Assembly (NCBI RefSeq): GCF_003336675.1
Contig: NZ_QPII01000003.1
Location: 186,001-250,000, forward strand
Length of the DNA stretch: 64,000 nucleotides
Origin: Billgrantia montanilacus
GTDB lineage: Bacteria > Pseudomonadota > Gammaproteobacteria > Pseudomonadales > Halomonadaceae
Direction: 5' to 3'
Shown here: positions 27,085-35,704 of the stretch, piece after piece
How positions within the stretch are numbered: position 1 is the first letter of the stretch
Layout: each line of letters opens with the position of its first letter
Made by a program: the position numbers and the translations under genes
Notes under the pieces: generated by a model
The model's database searches: none
What the model saw: only the letters and a program-made list of their open reading frames with translations
Told to the model about the DNA's origin: nothing

Positions 27085-27591
27085 TTGCTTCGCGCAAGGA
27101 CACTAATTGCTCGACTCTTCGCCTGCCTGGCAATGGCGGGTAGCCAAGCCGGCCTGGCCGATCTCTATGTTGCCGGCGGTGCCACCAGCGAATCGACCGC
27201 GGCCCTGCGCATCGAACTCGACACCATGGTCGGGCTCGAGCGCCTGCACCCGCAGCTCGACCTGCGCCTGGCCACCGGCCTGCTACTGCTATCCAGTCGC
27301 GAGAAGGACGCCAACGCCGCCTGGCTGCTGACCCCGGCACTGCGCTATACCTTCGCCGGGCAACGCAGCGCATTCATCGAGGCAGGCATCGGTGGCGCCC
27401 TCTTCCTCAATACACGACACGAGTCGCGGGAGCTCTCCACCGCCTTCCAATTCCAGGACCGCATCGCGGCGGGCCTGCCGCTAGGCGGTGGAGAGCTGGC
27501 ACTGAGCCTGTCCCACTACTCCAACGGCGGCATCAAGCGACCCAACGATGGCTTCGAGGTGTTGGCCCTGGGCTATCGCTGGGCACTTTGA
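27085..27591 (+). CDS. PagL-type lipid A 3-O-deacylase (acyloxyacyl hydrolase family)
   Basis: This 168-residue protein is best started at the TTG at 27085, six bases after AAGGAG. The signal peptide ARLFACLAMAGSQAGLA leads into a small beta-barrel that ends in LALGYRWAL. The catalytic motif HYSNGGIKRPN with a following Glu in FEVLALGY is the His-Ser-Glu triad of PagL. PagL removes a fatty acid from position 3 of lipid A in the outer membrane. The N-terminal half is only weakly similar to what I know of PagL. The function is therefore inferred mainly from the C-terminal motif. Confidence 0.8.
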   Translation: MLRARTLIARLFACLAMAGSQAGLADLYVAGGATSESTAALRIELDTMVGLERLHPQLDLRLATGLLLLSSREKDANAAWLLTPALRYTFAGQRSAFIEAGIGGALFLNTRHESRELSTAFQFQDRIAAGLPLGGGELALSLSHYSNGGIKRPNDGFEVLALGYRWAL

Positions 27592-27616
27592 TGCCACATG
27601 CGACCGGCGAACCGAT

Positions 27617-28489
27617 CTAGACCGGCTCGGGCAGGAAGCCGCCCTCTTTCATCACCTGGCTGTAGCCGTCACGGTAGCTGGGGTAGCGGAAGGTGTAGCC
27701 CGTCTCGAGCAGGCGGGTGTTGTCGCAGCGCTTGCTGGCACGCTTGCGCAGCGGCGCCTGGATCACTTCGGTGGGCTCCACCTTGAGTTTCCCTGCCATC
27801 CAGGCCATCACGTCATAGAGCGGGTCCGGGGCGCAGTCGCTGCCCAGGTAGAGGTCCTCCAGCGGCTTTCCTGCCTCGCTGAGTTCGATCAGATGCTTCA
27901 GCACGCCGGCACAGTCGTCGCGATGGATGCGATTGGAGTACATGGGCGGGGTCGCAGGCGCAATGCGGCCTTCCAGTACCTGGCGGATAAGGCGGTCACG
28001 GCCCGGGCCATAGATGCCGGAAAAACGCACAGCCGTACCGGGTATCGGGCTATCATGCAGAGCCTGTTCCGCCTCCCGCATCAATACGCCGGAGAAGCCG
28101 GGTGCCTCGGCAGGGCTCTCTTCGTTCACCAGCTCGCCTTCCTTCTGGCTGTATACACTGGTGGATGAGACGAACAGAATTCGCTGAGGGGCGCTATCGC
28201 GCCCCTCGTAGGTGCGCAGCACCGCCTGGAGTCCATCGAGATAGGCGGCACGATAGGCGGCCTCCTCGAAGCGGTCGGCGCTGAGCACATAGACCACGAA
28301 GTCGGCATTGGGCAGCTTGGCCAAGGCGGCTTCGTCGCTGAGGTCCAGCGCCAGGGGCTCGATGCCGCTGCCCTCCAGCGCCGCTACGCCGCGTCGGGCG
28401 CCGATAACCCGATGGCCGGCCGCGATCAACTCGCCGCCCAGCACCATGCCGATATCGCCACAACCTAGAATCAGTGTCGTTTTCTTCAC
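27617..28489 (-). CDS. NAD(P)-dependent epimerase/SDR family protein (YeeZ-like)
   Basis: This protein has about 290 residues. A GTG at 28489 puts the start right before the Rossmann motif LILGCGDIGMVLGGEL, and an in-frame ATG at 28531 is the alternative. The order is nucleotide-binding loop, FVVYVLSADR, LFVSSTSVYSQKEGELVNE (with the SDR Ser and Tyr), then RFSGIYGPGRDRLIRQVL. This matches YeeZ-like atypical extended SDRs. The substrate is unknown. It is convergent with the PagL-like gene and divergent from oxyR. Confidence 0.82.
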   Translation of the reverse strand: MKKTTLILGCGDIGMVLGGELIAAGHRVIGARRGVAALEGSGIEPLALDLSDEAALAKLPNADFVVYVLSADRFEEAAYRAAYLDGLQAVLRTYEGRDSAPQRILFVSSTSVYSQKEGELVNEESPAEAPGFSGVLMREAEQALHDSPIPGTAVRFSGIYGPGRDRLIRQVLEGRIAPATPPMYSNRIHRDDCAGVLKHLIELSEAGKPLEDLYLGSDCAPDPLYDVMAWMAGKLKVEPTEVIQAPLRKRASKRCDNTRLLETGYTFRYPSYRDGYSQVMKEGGFLPEPV

Positions 28490-28570
28490 CTTTCTCTCGC
28501 CCCCTGATAAAAAGTCCCTATTGAAATCCATACATCTATCGTCCGAGAGGATGCCCGGCGGGCACCAACC

Positions 28571-29491
28571 ATGACTCTAACAGAACTTCGCTATATCGTA
28601 ACCTTGGCTCAGGAGCGCCACTTCGGCCGCGCCGCCGAACGCTGCTTCGTCTCCCAGCCAACCCTGTCGGTGGCGGTCAAGAAACTCGAGGAGGAGCTGG
28701 GGGTGGCACTCTTCGAGCGCTCCAAGTCCACCGTTCAGGTGACCCCCATGGGCGAGAGGATCGTCGAGCAGGCCCAGCGCGTGCTGGAGCAGAGCAGCGT
28801 GATCAAGGAGCTGGCCAATGCCGGCAAGGACCAGTTAGCGAGCCCGCTGCGCATCGGCGCCATCTACACCATCGGCCCCTATTTGTTCCCGCATCTGGTC
28901 CCGGCACTGGCACGCAGCGCACCGCAGATGTCGCTCTATATCGAGGAGGGTTTCACTGCCAGCCTGAGACACAAGCTGCGGAGCGGTGAGCTCGACGCCA
29001 TCATCATCGCGCTGCCGTTCAACGAGACCGATGTCGTCACCAAGCCGCTCTACGACGAGGAATTCGAGGTGCTGATCCCCGCTGATCATGCCTGGGCGCA
29101 GCGCGAGCACATCGACAAGGAAGACCTCCTCAGCGAGCGCCTGCTGTTGCTGGGTGAGGGGCACTGCTTCCGTGACCAGATCCTCGAGGCATGTCCGGCC
29201 ATCAGCCACAAGCTCAACAGTCCGAACAATACCCTGACGGCAGAAGGGGGTTCCCTGGAGACCATCCGTCATATGGTGGCCTCCAAGCTCGGCATTACAG
29301 TACTGCCCCGCTCGGCCATCGGTACCGTCCATTACGAGACCGGGCTGCTCACCAGCCGACCGTTCAGCGCCCCGGCACCCTCGCGCACCGTGGCCATCGC
29401 CTGGCGTGCCAGCTTCCCTCGACCGCGCGCCATCGACGCCGTGACCAATGCCATCACACAGTGTCATGAGGCACTCCCCGAGACGGCATGA
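28571..29491 (+). CDS. oxyR: Hydrogen peroxide-sensing regulator OxyR
   Basis: This 306-residue LysR-type activator of peroxide defence has its helix-turn-helix at about 1-60 (HFGRAAERCFVSQPTLSVAVKK). The redox pair sits at C199 and C208 in GHCFRDQILEAC, the same numbering and spacing as in E. coli OxyR, so a disulfide switch is expected. The stop overlaps the recG start by 4 nt (ATGA). An oxyR-recG pair is also found in Pseudomonas. Confidence 0.95.
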   Translation: MTLTELRYIVTLAQERHFGRAAERCFVSQPTLSVAVKKLEEELGVALFERSKSTVQVTPMGERIVEQAQRVLEQSSVIKELANAGKDQLASPLRIGAIYTIGPYLFPHLVPALARSAPQMSLYIEEGFTASLRHKLRSGELDAIIIALPFNETDVVTKPLYDEEFEVLIPADHAWAQREHIDKEDLLSERLLLLGEGHCFRDQILEACPAISHKLNSPNNTLTAEGGSLETIRHMVASKLGITVLPRSAIGTVHYETGLLTSRPFSAPAPSRTVAIAWRASFPRPRAIDAVTNAITQCHEALPETA

Positions 29492-31581
29492 ACGCTGACA
29501 TGAACGCACTCGACGCGCCGGTCACCTCTCTCAAGGGCGTTGGCGAGGCGCTGGTGCTGAAGCTGGCCCGGCTGCGCGTGGCATGCGTGGCGGACCTGCT
29601 CTTCCACCTGCCGCTGCGCTATCAAGACCGTACCCGCATCACGCCCATCGGCACCCTGCGTGCCGGACACGAGGCCGTGGTGGAGGGGGAGGTCATGGCC
29701 AGCGAAGTGGTGCGCGGTCGGCGTCGCAGCCTACTGGTGCGGCTTCGAGACGGCTCGGGCATCCTCAGCCTGCGCTTTTTCCACTTTTCGCCGGCCCAAC
29801 AGCAACAATTCCATCCAGGCGCGAGGATACGCGCCTTCGGTGAGGCTCGAGCCGGCGCCACCGGACTCGAGATCTATCATCCCGAGTATCGGCTGCTGAG
29901 CGACGACGCCCCGCCGGTGGAGGATCACCTGACTCCGATCTATCCCACCACCGAAGGGCTGCACCAGACGCGACTGCGCGCGCTGATCGAGCAGGCGCTG
30001 GCACAGCTCGACGCCGCCCCCGGGGCGCTGCCCGACTGGCTACCCGACTCGCTACGACAGCGCTTCGGCCTGCCCGAGCTGCACCACTGCCTGAAGGTGC
30101 TGCATCAGCCACCGCCGGATGCCAACCCCGAGCAGTTGGCCAGCGGCATGCACCCCGCCAGCCGACGGCTGGCCCTTGAAGAGCTGCTCGCCCACCGCCT
30201 CAGCCTGCGCGAGGTCCGCCTGCGCATCCAGCAGGACGGCGCCCCGGCACTGCCCAGCGGGCGCGGTCTGCAGACGCGCTTCCTCACCCAGCTGCCCTTC
30301 TCGCTGACCGGCGCCCAGCGTCGAGTCCTCGACGAAATCGGCGCCGACCTGGCCCGCGAGGTACCCATGCTGCGCCTGGTCCAGGGCGACGTGGGCTCGG
30401 GCAAGACGGTGGTGGCGGCCATGGCCGCACTGTCGGCCATCGCCGGCGACTGCCAGGCGGCGATGATGGCTCCCACCGAGATCCTGGCCGAACAGCATTA
30501 CCGTACCTTCCGCGCCTGGTTCGAGCCGCTCGGCATCGATGTGGCATGGCTGGCCGGCAAGCTCAAGGGCAAGACACGGCTGGATACCAAGGCGGCCATC
30601 CAGGACGGGCGTGCGCGCATGGTGGTGGGGACCCATGCGCTGTTCCAGGGCGACGTTCACTTCCAGCGCCTGGGCCTCGCCATTGTCGACGAACAGCACC
30701 GCTTCGGCGTGCACCAGCGCCTGGCGCTACGCGAGAAGGGCGAAGCCGGCGGCCTGACCCCCCACCAGCTGGTGATGACCGCTACGCCGATCCCCCGCAC
30801 CCTGGCGATGAGCGCCTATGCCGACCTGGATGTTTCCGTGATCGACGAGCTGCCCCCCGGGCGCACCCCGGTCAAGACGGTGGTGGTTCCCGACGAGCGC
30901 CGGCCCGACGTGGTGGCACGCATCCGCCATGCCTGCGCCGAGGGCCGCCAGGCCTACTGGGTCTGCACCCTGATCGAGGAGTCCGAAGCCCTGCAGTGCC
31001 AGGCCGCCGAGGCGACCCACGCAGAGCTCGGCGAGGCGCTGCCCGAACTAGCCATCGGTCTGGTCCACGGGCGCATGAAGGCGACGGAGAAGGCCGCGGT
31101 GATGGATGCCTTCAAGGCCGGCGAGCTCGACCTGCTGGTGGCCACCACGGTGATCGAGGTCGGGGTCGATGTGCCCAACGCCAGCCTGATGATCATCGAG
31201 AACCCGGAGCGGCTGGGACTATCGCAGCTTCACCAGCTCCGCGGCCGGGTCGGGCGGGGCTCCACCGAGAGCTTCTGCGTACTGCTCTACCATGGCCCGC
31301 TGTCGGCCCACTCCCGGGAACGGCTCGGCGTCATGCGCGAAACCACTGATGGCTTCCGCATCGCCGAGAAGGATCTGGAGCTGCGCGGCCCCGGCGAAGT
31401 ACTGGGCACCCGCCAGACGGGACTCGCCCAGATGAAGATCGCCGACCTGGAGCGCGACGCCGACCTGCTGGAACGAGTCTCGCCGCTGGCCGATGCGCTG
31501 CTCGCCAGCCACCCCGAGGCCAGCCAGCCGTTGATTCGCCGCTGGCTGGGCGAGCAGGCGGGGCGGTACGGGCAGGTGTGA
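29488..31581 (+). CDS. recG: ATP-dependent DNA helicase RecG
   Basis: This 697-residue fork-reversal and branch-migration helicase has an N-terminal wedge/OB domain (LPLRYQDRTRITPIG, GSGILSLRFFHFS). Walker A is QGDVGSGKT near 302, DEQH replaces DEAH, and MTATPIPRTLAM follows. Motif VI is QLRGRVGRG. The TRG-like end (RGPGEVLGTRQTGL) is present. The start is the ATG overlapping the oxyR stop. A second ATG 12 bases on is possible. Confidence 0.96.
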   Translation: MNADMNALDAPVTSLKGVGEALVLKLARLRVACVADLLFHLPLRYQDRTRITPIGTLRAGHEAVVEGEVMASEVVRGRRRSLLVRLRDGSGILSLRFFHFSPAQQQQFHPGARIRAFGEARAGATGLEIYHPEYRLLSDDAPPVEDHLTPIYPTTEGLHQTRLRALIEQALAQLDAAPGALPDWLPDSLRQRFGLPELHHCLKVLHQPPPDANPEQLASGMHPASRRLALEELLAHRLSLREVRLRIQQDGAPALPSGRGLQTRFLTQLPFSLTGAQRRVLDEIGADLAREVPMLRLVQGDVGSGKTVVAAMAALSAIAGDCQAAMMAPTEILAEQHYRTFRAWFEPLGIDVAWLAGKLKGKTRLDTKAAIQDGRARMVVGTHALFQGDVHFQRLGLAIVDEQHRFGVHQRLALREKGEAGGLTPHQLVMTATPIPRTLAMSAYADLDVSVIDELPPGRTPVKTVVVPDERRPDVVARIRHACAEGRQAYWVCTLIEESEALQCQAAEATHAELGEALPELAIGLVHGRMKATEKAAVMDAFKAGELDLLVATTVIEVGVDVPNASLMIIENPERLGLSQLHQLRGRVGRGSTESFCVLLYHGPLSAHSRERLGVMRETTDGFRIAEKDLELRGPGEVLGTRQTGLAQMKIADLERDADLLERVSPLADALLASHPEASQPLIRRWLGEQAGRYGQV

Positions 31582-31661
31582 TGCCCGTCTGTCGCTGGAT
31601 GTTGGTCGAAGAATGCTGATGATGAATGCTGACGGGGAATGGCTGATACGAGCGGCACCGC

Positions 31662-31821
31662 TAGGCTATGTACGAAAAGTCGGCGAGCGATGGTCAGGCA
31701 AGGCAAAAATCGGCGAAAAAAGGACCGGGCTCGCGTTCGAGTTTACGGGGTGTAAATGAGCATGTTGAGCCGCTTTTTAACGCCGCATGGCCAAGCGCAG
31801 GCAGTTTTCGTACAAAGCCTA
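31662..31821. mobile_element. MITE-like element with 17-bp terminal inverted repeats
   Basis: This 160-bp segment is bounded by inverted repeats at 31662-31678 and 31805-31821 that differ at one of 17 positions (TAGGCTATGTACGAAAA and its mirror). It has no transposase reading frame. If the outer TA is the duplicated target, the element is 156 bp with a TA duplication. It sits between recG and a small hypothetical gene. It could be a non-autonomous element or the ends of a deleted insertion sequence. Confidence 0.65.
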
Positions 31822-31866
31822 ATGACGCGATGTCCGTGCGCCATTGTCAGGATGGTGAGTGGCGGC

Positions 31867-32223
31867 CTACAAGTGCTTCAACAGCTTCTGCAGCTTGTTG
31901 AGGTCGCTGGAGTCTCCGACCAGGCGAACGTTACCGGCCATCATGCCGTCGAGGAAGGCTTGCTGGGTCGGCTTGCGAAGCACCTTGATGGCGGTGGCCT
32001 CGTCCTCGAAACGCAGCTCCAGGTCGAGATCCACGGGAAGGCCCGACCCCGCATGAATGCCCTTGGGGGACATGCGGTAGTGCCGTGCGATGGAGAGATT
32101 CTCGGTGGCGATACCCCAGTCGAGGCTACGCATCTCGGTCAGGGTTTCGCGAAAGCGCGGCTTGCGGCGCAGGGCGCGCTTGAGCAACAAGCCCAGCAGC
32201 CACAGCATGAGTCGCAGCTTCAT
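31867..32223 (-). CDS. Conserved-looking small protein of unknown function
   Basis: This 118-residue protein has a hydrophobic, basic N-terminus (KLRLMLWLLGLLLKRALRRK), possibly a membrane anchor, then a soluble domain. Phrases include WGIATENLSIARHYRMSPKG, DLDLELRFEDEATAIKVL and GMMAGNVRLVGDSSDLNKLQKLL. The last part resembles SCP2-type domains, in which a short hydrophobic C-terminal segment follows a mixed sheet, but I would not assign it on this basis. It is transcribed in the same direction as HU, 84 bp downstream of it and after a hairpin. Confidence 0.6.
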   Translation of the reverse strand: MKLRLMLWLLGLLLKRALRRKPRFRETLTEMRSLDWGIATENLSIARHYRMSPKGIHAGSGLPVDLDLELRFEDEATAIKVLRKPTQQAFLDGMMAGNVRLVGDSSDLNKLQKLLKHL

Positions 32224-32257
32224 GGCGAATCCGCTTCAAACAGGAACAGGAAGAAAC

Positions 32258-32284
32258 CGCGGCCTGCAATGAAGGCAGGCCGCG
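32258..32284 (-). terminator. Terminator after the HU gene
   Basis: A 10-bp GC-rich stem (32258-32267 with 32275-32284) and a 7-nt loop lie just downstream of the HU stop on the minus strand, followed by TTTCTTCC. It should end the HU transcript at least partly before the small hypothetical gene. Confidence 0.6.
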
Positions 32285-32307
32285 CCACGGAAGCACGCAG
32301 CGTGGCG

Positions 32308-32586
32308 TCAGCCCTTGCCGACAGCATCCTTGAGCCCCTTTCCGGGCTTGAAGGCCACGGTCTTGCTGGCCGGGATGGCCAGGGGCTGGCCCGTCTGCGG
32401 GTTCTTGCCGGTGCGGGCGGCTCGCTCGCGCACGGTGAAAGTCCCGAAACCGATCAGTGAGACGTCCTGTCCCTGAGCCACGCTACCGGTGATCTCGTCG
32501 AGAATGACGTTGAGCACCTGGCTCGCTTTGTCCTTCGAAAGTTCCGCACGCTCGGCAATTGCCGCAGCAAGTTCTGGTTTGCGCAT
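32308..32586 (-). CDS. HU family DNA-binding protein
   Basis: This 92-residue nucleoid protein has the HU signature: KPELAAAIAERAELSKDKASQVLN, then SLIGFGTFTVRERAARTGKNPQTG and IPASKTVAFKPGKGLKD. HU bends DNA and helps organise the nucleoid. The GFGTF and GKNPQTG elements of the DNA-binding arm are intact. In Pseudomonas a hup gene lies beside the rubredoxin reductase gene, as here. Confidence 0.95.
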   Translation of the reverse strand: MRKPELAAAIAERAELSKDKASQVLNVILDEITGSVAQGQDVSLIGFGTFTVRERAARTGKNPQTGQPLAIPASKTVAFKPGKGLKDAVGKG

Positions 32587-32797
32587 AAAGCCCCTCCTGG
32601 TTTTGGCTAAATCCCGACGCTGGGCGCCGGTGTGTTGTTATTCGCGCGATCGATTCATGCAGCATGAACCGCCTGCCGCTTCCGGGTATGAAGCCCCTGA
32701 TGTACTACGTATGAAACCCTTGCCCCCGGAAAACGTCCATGCGAGGTGATGCTGTCGCCAGCTGCAGGCCATATGACCCGCAGTGTCGCCGACGTCA

Positions 32798-33958
32798 CTA
32801 GCCTAGCAACGGCGGTGTGGCTCGCGCCAGCTCAACTTTCCGACGCACGCAGCTCCCTGTCAACGCAAAACCGATCAAACGTTCGTCTTGTGTCTCGGCA
32901 AAGGCCGCCAGATCACGGCCTTCCCCTTCGATTCGCCAACGCGCCGGTGCCCGGGTCGGCGGCAGTGCCACGACAGGCAGCAGCGGTGTCTTGACCAGTA
33001 TCGGCCAGGCCCCGAAGGCCACCTCGCAAGGCTCGCCGGTCAATGTTCGCCCCAGCGCCTTGGCGCTGGCCTGAAGCGGCTGTACGTACATGGCGTTGAC
33101 CCCGTCGACGCAGGCCACGTCCCCCAGGGCGTATACCGCGGGTGCCGACGTCGCCAGCCGGCGATCCACCAGGATGCCTGCCGCGCCGACCTCGATGGCT
33201 GCCGACGCGGCTAGTTCCGTCCGCGGACGCAGCCCGGTGGCCACCAGCACCAGGTCGGCCTCAAGCCGGCTTCCGTCGCTGAGCGTGATTCCGATAGCGC
33301 TGCCGACGCTTTCCAGCGCTGCCAGGCTGCGTCCCAGCGTCAGCGTCATGCCGGCTTCGACGAAGGCCTCCCCCAATGCACGCCCCAGCGGCTCCGGCAG
33401 CAGTCGTGGCAGCGGTGCACTCTCCGGCGCCACCAGGGTGATTTCGTGCCCGCCGGCGATCAGGTCGTTGGCGAATTCGCAGCCCACCAGGCCCGCACCA
33501 ACGATGGCCACGCGGGCCCGGCGGCCCAACGTCTCCAGCGCAGCGTGGAATCGACGGTAGTCGTCGAGGTCGTTGATCGTGAAGACACGCCCGGCCACTG
33601 TTTCGGGAATCTTGAAGGGCACCGCCGGTGCCGCCCCGGTAGCCAGTACCAACTCGCTCCAGGGCAGACGCTCCTCACCGATGAGCAGCGCACGCGCCTG
33701 AATGTCGATACCCTCCACCCGGGTATGGGTGCGCATCACCACTCCCAGCTGGTCGGCCGCTTCCAGCGCCGAGCGGGTGGCCAACCGAGTGGGCGGCAGA
33801 CCCTTGGCGAAGCCGGTGGAGAGCAGCGGCTTGGCGTAGTCATCGCCGCTATCGGCGGTGATCAGGGTGATGGGGCGCGCCGTATCCCGGGCGCGCACCT
33901 GCCGGGCCAGGCCAAGGCCCGCCATGCCGGAGCCGACAATGATCAGGGGAGCGGTCAT
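32798..33958 (-). CDS. Rubredoxin-NAD(+) reductase-like FAD oxidoreductase
   Basis: This 386-residue flavoprotein has an N-terminal FAD motif GSGMAGLGLARQVR near 9-22, a central NAD motif VAIVGAGLVGCEFANDL near 148-164, and the second FAD motif VYALGDVACVDG near 285. The order and C-terminal region match rubredoxin reductases of Pseudomonas, which transfer electrons from NADH to rubredoxin. The gene order HU, reductase, ubiC, ubiA resembles Pseudomonas. No rubredoxin (about 55 residues, two CxxC) is encoded in the adjoining gaps. Its electron acceptor must therefore lie elsewhere or be different. Confidence 0.85.
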   Translation of the reverse strand: MTAPLIIVGSGMAGLGLARQVRARDTARPITLITADSGDDYAKPLLSTGFAKGLPPTRLATRSALEAADQLGVVMRTHTRVEGIDIQARALLIGEERLPWSELVLATGAAPAVPFKIPETVAGRVFTINDLDDYRRFHAALETLGRRARVAIVGAGLVGCEFANDLIAGGHEITLVAPESAPLPRLLPEPLGRALGEAFVEAGMTLTLGRSLAALESVGSAIGITLSDGSRLEADLVLVATGLRPRTELAASAAIEVGAAGILVDRRLATSAPAVYALGDVACVDGVNAMYVQPLQASAKALGRTLTGEPCEVAFGAWPILVKTPLLPVVALPPTRAPARWRIEGEGRDLAAFAETQDERLIGFALTGSCVRRKVELARATPPLLG

Positions 33959-34071
33959 GAAACTCCTTGCCGTATCACGGGGCTGGCACGCGTTCGATAC
34001 CGCCCACTACAGGGAATCGAGTCAGAACCGCATGTTACACTATGCGCCCCTCGATCGACCTGGAGAGCAAG

Positions 34072-34638
34072 GTGACCCGGAGACATGCGGTGCGCCACGA
34101 CCCCACCCGCTTGACCCCGAAAGCCGTAAGCTGGCGGCCGCTGGCGGCTGGCCAGCCGGCCATGAGCCCGGCCTGGTGGGCCTGGGTCGCCTCGCGGGAT
34201 TCCCTCACCGCCCGGTTGATCGAGGCCGGTGGCGAGAAGGCCTTCCGCGTGCGCCTGCTCGACCAGCGCCCGGGGCGGCCACGCCCCGACGAGGCCAGGG
34301 CCCTGGGCCTGCCCCTCGGTCGCCTCGCCTGGCTTCGCGAAGTGGCGCTCTGCCTGGACGAACGCCCCTGGGTGGTGGCGCGCTCGGTGGCGCCGCTTGC
34401 GCAGCTGCGTGGGCAACGCCTCGACCGGCTCGGGGAACGCTCGCTGGGGAGCTGGCTGTTTCGACAGCCGGGTCTGGAGCGCAGCCCCATCGAAGTGACG
34501 GCCTCCCCGCCCCCTTTCCATTGCCAGAGCGGCCCCTGGGGCCGCCGCTCGGTATTTCGCCACGGTCGCTTCGCCGTTCTGGTGCAGGAGTTCTTCCTCG
34601 ACGCCATGGCGGATGAACTGGCGCTGCCTTCACGTTAG
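34072..34638 (+). CDS. ubiC: Chorismate lyase
   Basis: This protein has about 188 residues if it starts at the GTG at 34072, which has GGAGAG six bases upstream. An in-frame ATG at 34042 has a poorer site. UbiC converts chorismate to 4-hydroxybenzoate and pyruvate, the first ubiquinone step. It shares family features such as WWAWVASRDSLTARLIEAGG, the WLREVALCLDERPWVVARSVAP block and FFLDAM near the C-terminus. It lies 29 bp upstream of ubiA, which uses its product. Confidence 0.9.
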   Translation: MTRRHAVRHDPTRLTPKAVSWRPLAAGQPAMSPAWWAWVASRDSLTARLIEAGGEKAFRVRLLDQRPGRPRPDEARALGLPLGRLAWLREVALCLDERPWVVARSVAPLAQLRGQRLDRLGERSLGSWLFRQPGLERSPIEVTASPPPFHCQSGPWGRRSVFRHGRFAVLVQEFFLDAMADELALPSR

Positions 34639-34667
34639 GATGAGCGCCATCGATTGAGGAGGCTCCG

Positions 34668-35561
34668 ATGGACCGATCCCTGCTGCATCCCACCGGCCTG
34701 GCCCGCGTGCCCGACTTCCTGCACCTGATGCGTCTGGACCGCCCCATCGGCACCTGGCTGCTGATGTGGCCCACCCTCTGGGCGCTGTGGGTAGCTGCCG
34801 AGGGCATCCCTGGGCGCAACGTACTGCTGATCTTCATCGCCGGCGTCTACCTGATGCGGGCGGCCGGCTGTGTGGTCAACGACTACGCCGACCGTCACTT
34901 CGATGGGCACGTCAAGCGGACGAAGAACCGCCCCCTGGCCACCGGTCGCATCAGCGAGCGCGAGGCCCAGGTGCTGTTCGTGATGCTGGTGCTGGCGTCC
35001 TTCGTACTGGTGCTGTTCACCAACCTGTTCACGGTGATGCTGTCGCTGGTCGGGGTGGTGCTGGCCTTCATCTATCCGTTCATGAAGCGCTACACCCACC
35101 TGCCCCAGGTCTTCCTCGGTGCCGCCTTCTCCTGGGCGATTCCCATGGCCTTCGGCGCCGTGCTGGGCCACGTGCCGGTGGAGGCCTGGCTGCTGTTCTG
35201 CGCCAATGTGGCCTGGACAGTGGCCTACGATACCGAGTACGCCATGGTCGACCGCGACGACGACCTGCGCATTGGTATCAAGTCCACCGCCGTGCTGTTC
35301 GGCCGCGCCGACCGGCTGATAATCGGCCTGCTGCAGGGGGCCACCCTGGCACTGCTGGCCTGGGTCGGCCTGCGCCTGGGGCTGGGTCTATTCTTCTGGC
35401 TGGGCCTTGCGGCCATGGCGGCCACCTTCGTGCATCAGCAGACCCTGATTCGTACTCGGGATCGGGATCGCTGCTTCCAGGCATTCCTCAACAACCACTG
35501 GTCGGGCCTGCTGGTCTTCGCCGGCATCGCTCTCAGCCTCTGGCCCATCCTGAACGGCTGA
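34668..35561 (+). CDS. ubiA: 4-hydroxybenzoate polyprenyltransferase
   Basis: This 297-residue inner-membrane enzyme attaches the polyprenyl chain to 4-hydroxybenzoate. The two Asp-rich magnesium-binding motifs are present, [19 protein letters not shown] near 70-88 and [20 protein letters not shown] near 187-206, with about eight hydrophobic helices around them. It follows ubiC closely as a two-gene ubiquinone unit. Confidence 0.95.
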   Translation: MDRSLLHPTGLARVPDFLHLMRLDRPIGTWLLMWPTLWALWVAAEGIPGRNVLLIFIAGVYLMRAAGCVVNDYADRHFDGHVKRTKNRPLATGRISEREAQVLFVMLVLASFVLVLFTNLFTVMLSLVGVVLAFIYPFMKRYTHLPQVFLGAAFSWAIPMAFGAVLGHVPVEAWLLFCANVAWTVAYDTEYAMVDRDDDLRIGIKSTAVLFGRADRLIIGLLQGATLALLAWVGLRLGLGLFFWLGLAAMAATFVHQQTLIRTRDRDRCFQAFLNNHWSGLLVFAGIALSLWPILNG

Positions 35562-35604
35562 GCCTCGCTCCGCGAGGCGTCAATCACGTATCATCAACCT
35601 GACG

Positions 35605-35633
35605 TTAACGACAGTATAGTTTGATTTTATAAA
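35605..35633 (+). promoter_or_regulatory. Candidate promoter of the beta-alanine transaminase operon
   Basis: TTAACG (35605-35610), a 17-bp spacer and TATAAA (35628-35633) lie 71 bp upstream of the transaminase start in an AT-rich patch. The -35 box overlaps the 8-bp palindrome CGTTAACG. Confidence 0.5.
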
Positions 35634-35704
35634 CCTTTTTTCCGGTCCATCCTGTAGGCACAACGCGGGTGAACAACATCCGACAGGCAGCAGAGGACAG
35701 GACC

